Origin: Streptomyces cinerochromogenes
GTDB lineage: Bacteria; Actinomycetota; Actinomycetes; Streptomycetales; Streptomycetaceae
Direction: 5' to 3'
Length of the DNA stretch: 64,000 nt
Assembly (NCBI RefSeq): GCF_014648635.1
Contig: NZ_BMRM01000017.1
Coordinates: 62,001 to 126,000, forward strand
How positions within the stretch are numbered: position 1 is the stretch's first letter; every line of letters starts with the position of its first letter. A program made the translations under genes and the position numbers. This document shows positions 63,004 through 64,000 of the stretch, one piece after another. The notes under the pieces were generated by a model. It did not search any database, was not told the origin of the DNA, and saw only the letters and a program-made list of their open reading frames with translations.

Positions 63004-64000
63004 TGGTCACGGTTGGCGGCGATCCTGCCGGGGGCCATCGTCTCGGGGTCCTTGGCGGCCGGCCCGTACTTCGTGAAGTCGGCGGGGACGGCGGCCCCCT
63101 TCGCGACCGGGTAGACGAACATGTTCAGCGGCATGTCCTCCTGGAACCGCTTGGAGACCAGGAAGTCGATGAACGCCTTGCCGCCCTTGGTGTTCTTCGC
63201 GTTGCTCAGCAGCCCGGCGAACTCGATCTGCCGGAAGCAGGTGCCGTACGACACCCCGGTCGGGGCGGTGCCGGGCCGCTTCTTGGCGTAGATCACCTCG
63301 GCCGGCGGGGAGGAGGCGTACGACACGACGAGCGGCCGGTCGCCGCCGGCTTTCCTGCCCTCGGACGAGCCGGAGAACTCCTGGTAGTACGCCTGCTCCC
63401 AGCCGTCGACGACCTTGACGCCGTTGGCCTTCAGCTTCTTCCAGTAGCCCTGCCAGCCCTCGTCGCCGAACCGCGCGGCGCTGCCCAGCAGGAAGCCGAG
63501 GCCCGGGGAGGAGGTGGCCGCGTTCTCGGTGACGAGGAGGTTCTTGTACGCGGGCTTGGCGAGGTCGGCGAAGGACTTCGGCGGGGTCAGCCTGTGCTCG
63601 CTGAACCAGGCCTTGTCGTAGTTGACGCAGATGTCGCCGTGGTCGACGGGCGTGACCCGGTGCTCGTCCCGGTCGAGCTGGTACTCGGCGCCGACCGTGC
63701 CCAGCCCCTTCGCCTCGTACGGCTGGAAGAGGCCGTTGTCGAGGGCCCGGGACAGCAGGGTGTTGTCGACGCCGAAGAAGACGTCGCCCTGCGGGTTGTC
63801 CTTGGTCAGGATCGCCTTGTTGACGGCCTGCCCGGCGTCGCCGTCCTTGAGGACCCTGACCTTGTATCCGGACTGCTTCTCGAAGGCCTTGAGCACGTCC
63901 TTGGAGACGGCCCACGAGTCGTGGCTGACCAGGGTCACGGTCCTGGAGTCCGTGGCGCCCCCGGTGTCGGTGGACCCGCACGCGGAGAGCGTGACGAGGC
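62967..64000 (-). CDS. Thiamine-type ABC transporter binding lipoprotein (ThiB-like), 5' end outside window
   Basis: At least 344 residues are visible; the start lies beyond base 64000. Reading back from the conserved fold gives a lipobox LSACGS at the very edge, so only the first part of the signal peptide is missing. The mature protein has VTLVSHDSWAVSKDVLKAFE, DVFFGVDNTLLSRALDNGLF, TPVDHGDICVNYDKAWF and TENAATSSPGLGFLLGSA, all typical of ThiB/TbpA-type proteins. It is first gene of a three-gene operon with the permease and ATPase. A thiamine riboswitch, if any, would be outside the window. Confidence 0.9.
   Translation of the reverse strand, partial: LVTLSACGSTDTGGATDSRTVTLVSHDSWAVSKDVLKAFEKQSGYKVRVLKDGDAGQAVNKAILTKDNPQGDVFFGVDNTLLSRALDNGLFQPYEAKGLGTVGAEYQLDRDEHRVTPVDHGDICVNYDKAWFSEHRLTPPKSFADLAKPAYKNLLVTENAATSSPGLGFLLGSAARFGDEGWQGYWKKLKANGVKVVDGWEQAYYQEFSGSSEGRKAGGDRPLVVSYASSPPAEVIYAKKRPGTAPTGVSYGTCFRQIEFAGLLSNAKNTKGGKAFIDFLVSKRFQEDMPLNMFVYPVAKGAAVPADFTKYGPAAKDPETMAPGRIAANRDQWVRSWTSLVLK

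Noticed and set aside
60421..63114. 897-codon plus-strand open frame opposite the ThiP/ThiQ-type genes
   Set aside because: It is a shadow frame rich in Gly/Gln/Glu/His, antisense to two full-length transporter genes with intact motifs.

Overview
The window is a high-GC actinobacterial chromosome segment, almost certainly Streptomyces. The evidence is the very strong third-position GC bias, many GTG and TTG starts, many 4-base ATGA/GTGA stop-start overlaps, Tat-type lipoproteins, an LAXTG surface protein, mycothiol-linked enzyme families, and a TGGTCCAGACCA element of DasR type in front of a GH18 chitinase. I see about 47 protein genes and no rRNA, tRNA, CRISPR array, integrase or insertion sequence. 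It reads as chromosomal catabolic and housekeeping DNA rather than a mobile island.

Region 1 (1-5.5 kb): the minus-strand isoprenoid (MEP pathway) block dxr-rseP-ispG (ispG cut by the window edge), a secreted lamin-tail protein, and a long acyl-CoA dehydrogenase.

Region 2 (5.5-18.8 kb): a self-contained glycan utilization locus. It holds a LacI-family regulator, a secreted GH12 endoglucanase, a GH95 alpha-fucosidase-like enzyme, a GH42 beta-galactosidase, two LplC/LplB-type permeases, a 570-residue Tat lipoprotein solute-binding protein, and a divergent GH3 beta-glucosidase carrying a beta-trefoil insertion. The palindrome TCGAAGCGCTTCGA occurs twice in front of the regulator and twice between the binding protein and GH3, and I noticed it nowhere else. 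The enzyme set fits fucosylated galacto-xyloglucan (cleave backbone, import oligosaccharides, strip fucose, galactose and glucose inside the cell). No transporter ATPase is present, as expected if a shared ATPase such as MsiK serves it. This is my main candidate for an undescribed system.

Region 3 (18.8-27 kb): a secreted mini-protein with nine HRFD repeats, an aldehyde dehydrogenase, a PucR-type regulator, a chromosomal VirD4/TraG-like membrane ATPase with no conjugation partners, and gabT.

Region 4 (27-37.5 kb): a PAP2 phosphatase convergent with and overlapping the GH18 chitinase, a small unknown gene behind a strong hairpin, then a six-gene minus-strand polyamine operon (aldehyde dehydrogenase, potD, potA, potB, potC, gamma-glutamylputrescine oxidase-like FAD enzyme).

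Region 5 (37.5-49.6 kb): a NADAR protein, two proteins of unknown role, an adenosine/aminofutalosine deaminase, GDPD, a secreted serine hydrolase, a membrane protein whose -35 box lies in a perfect palindrome, and an overlapping operon of a NamZ-like exo-muramidase, a tandem GNAT, a sugar-binding lipoprotein and two permeases. The last set looks like peptidoglycan-sugar scavenging.

Region 6 (49.6-54.6 kb): a second polyamine set with an orphan PotD, an aldehyde dehydrogenase, an Lrp/AsnC regulator and a class III aminotransferase. Together with regions 3 and 4 it can take putrescine through both the glutamylated and the direct transamination routes to GABA and succinate.

Region 7 (54.6-64 kb): an ABC ATPase with a degenerate signature plus its polytopic partner, a VOC protein, a LOG-family protein, an LAETG sortase substrate, a mycothiol-dependent isomerase-like protein, and a ThiB/ThiP/ThiQ-type transporter whose first gene runs off the right edge.
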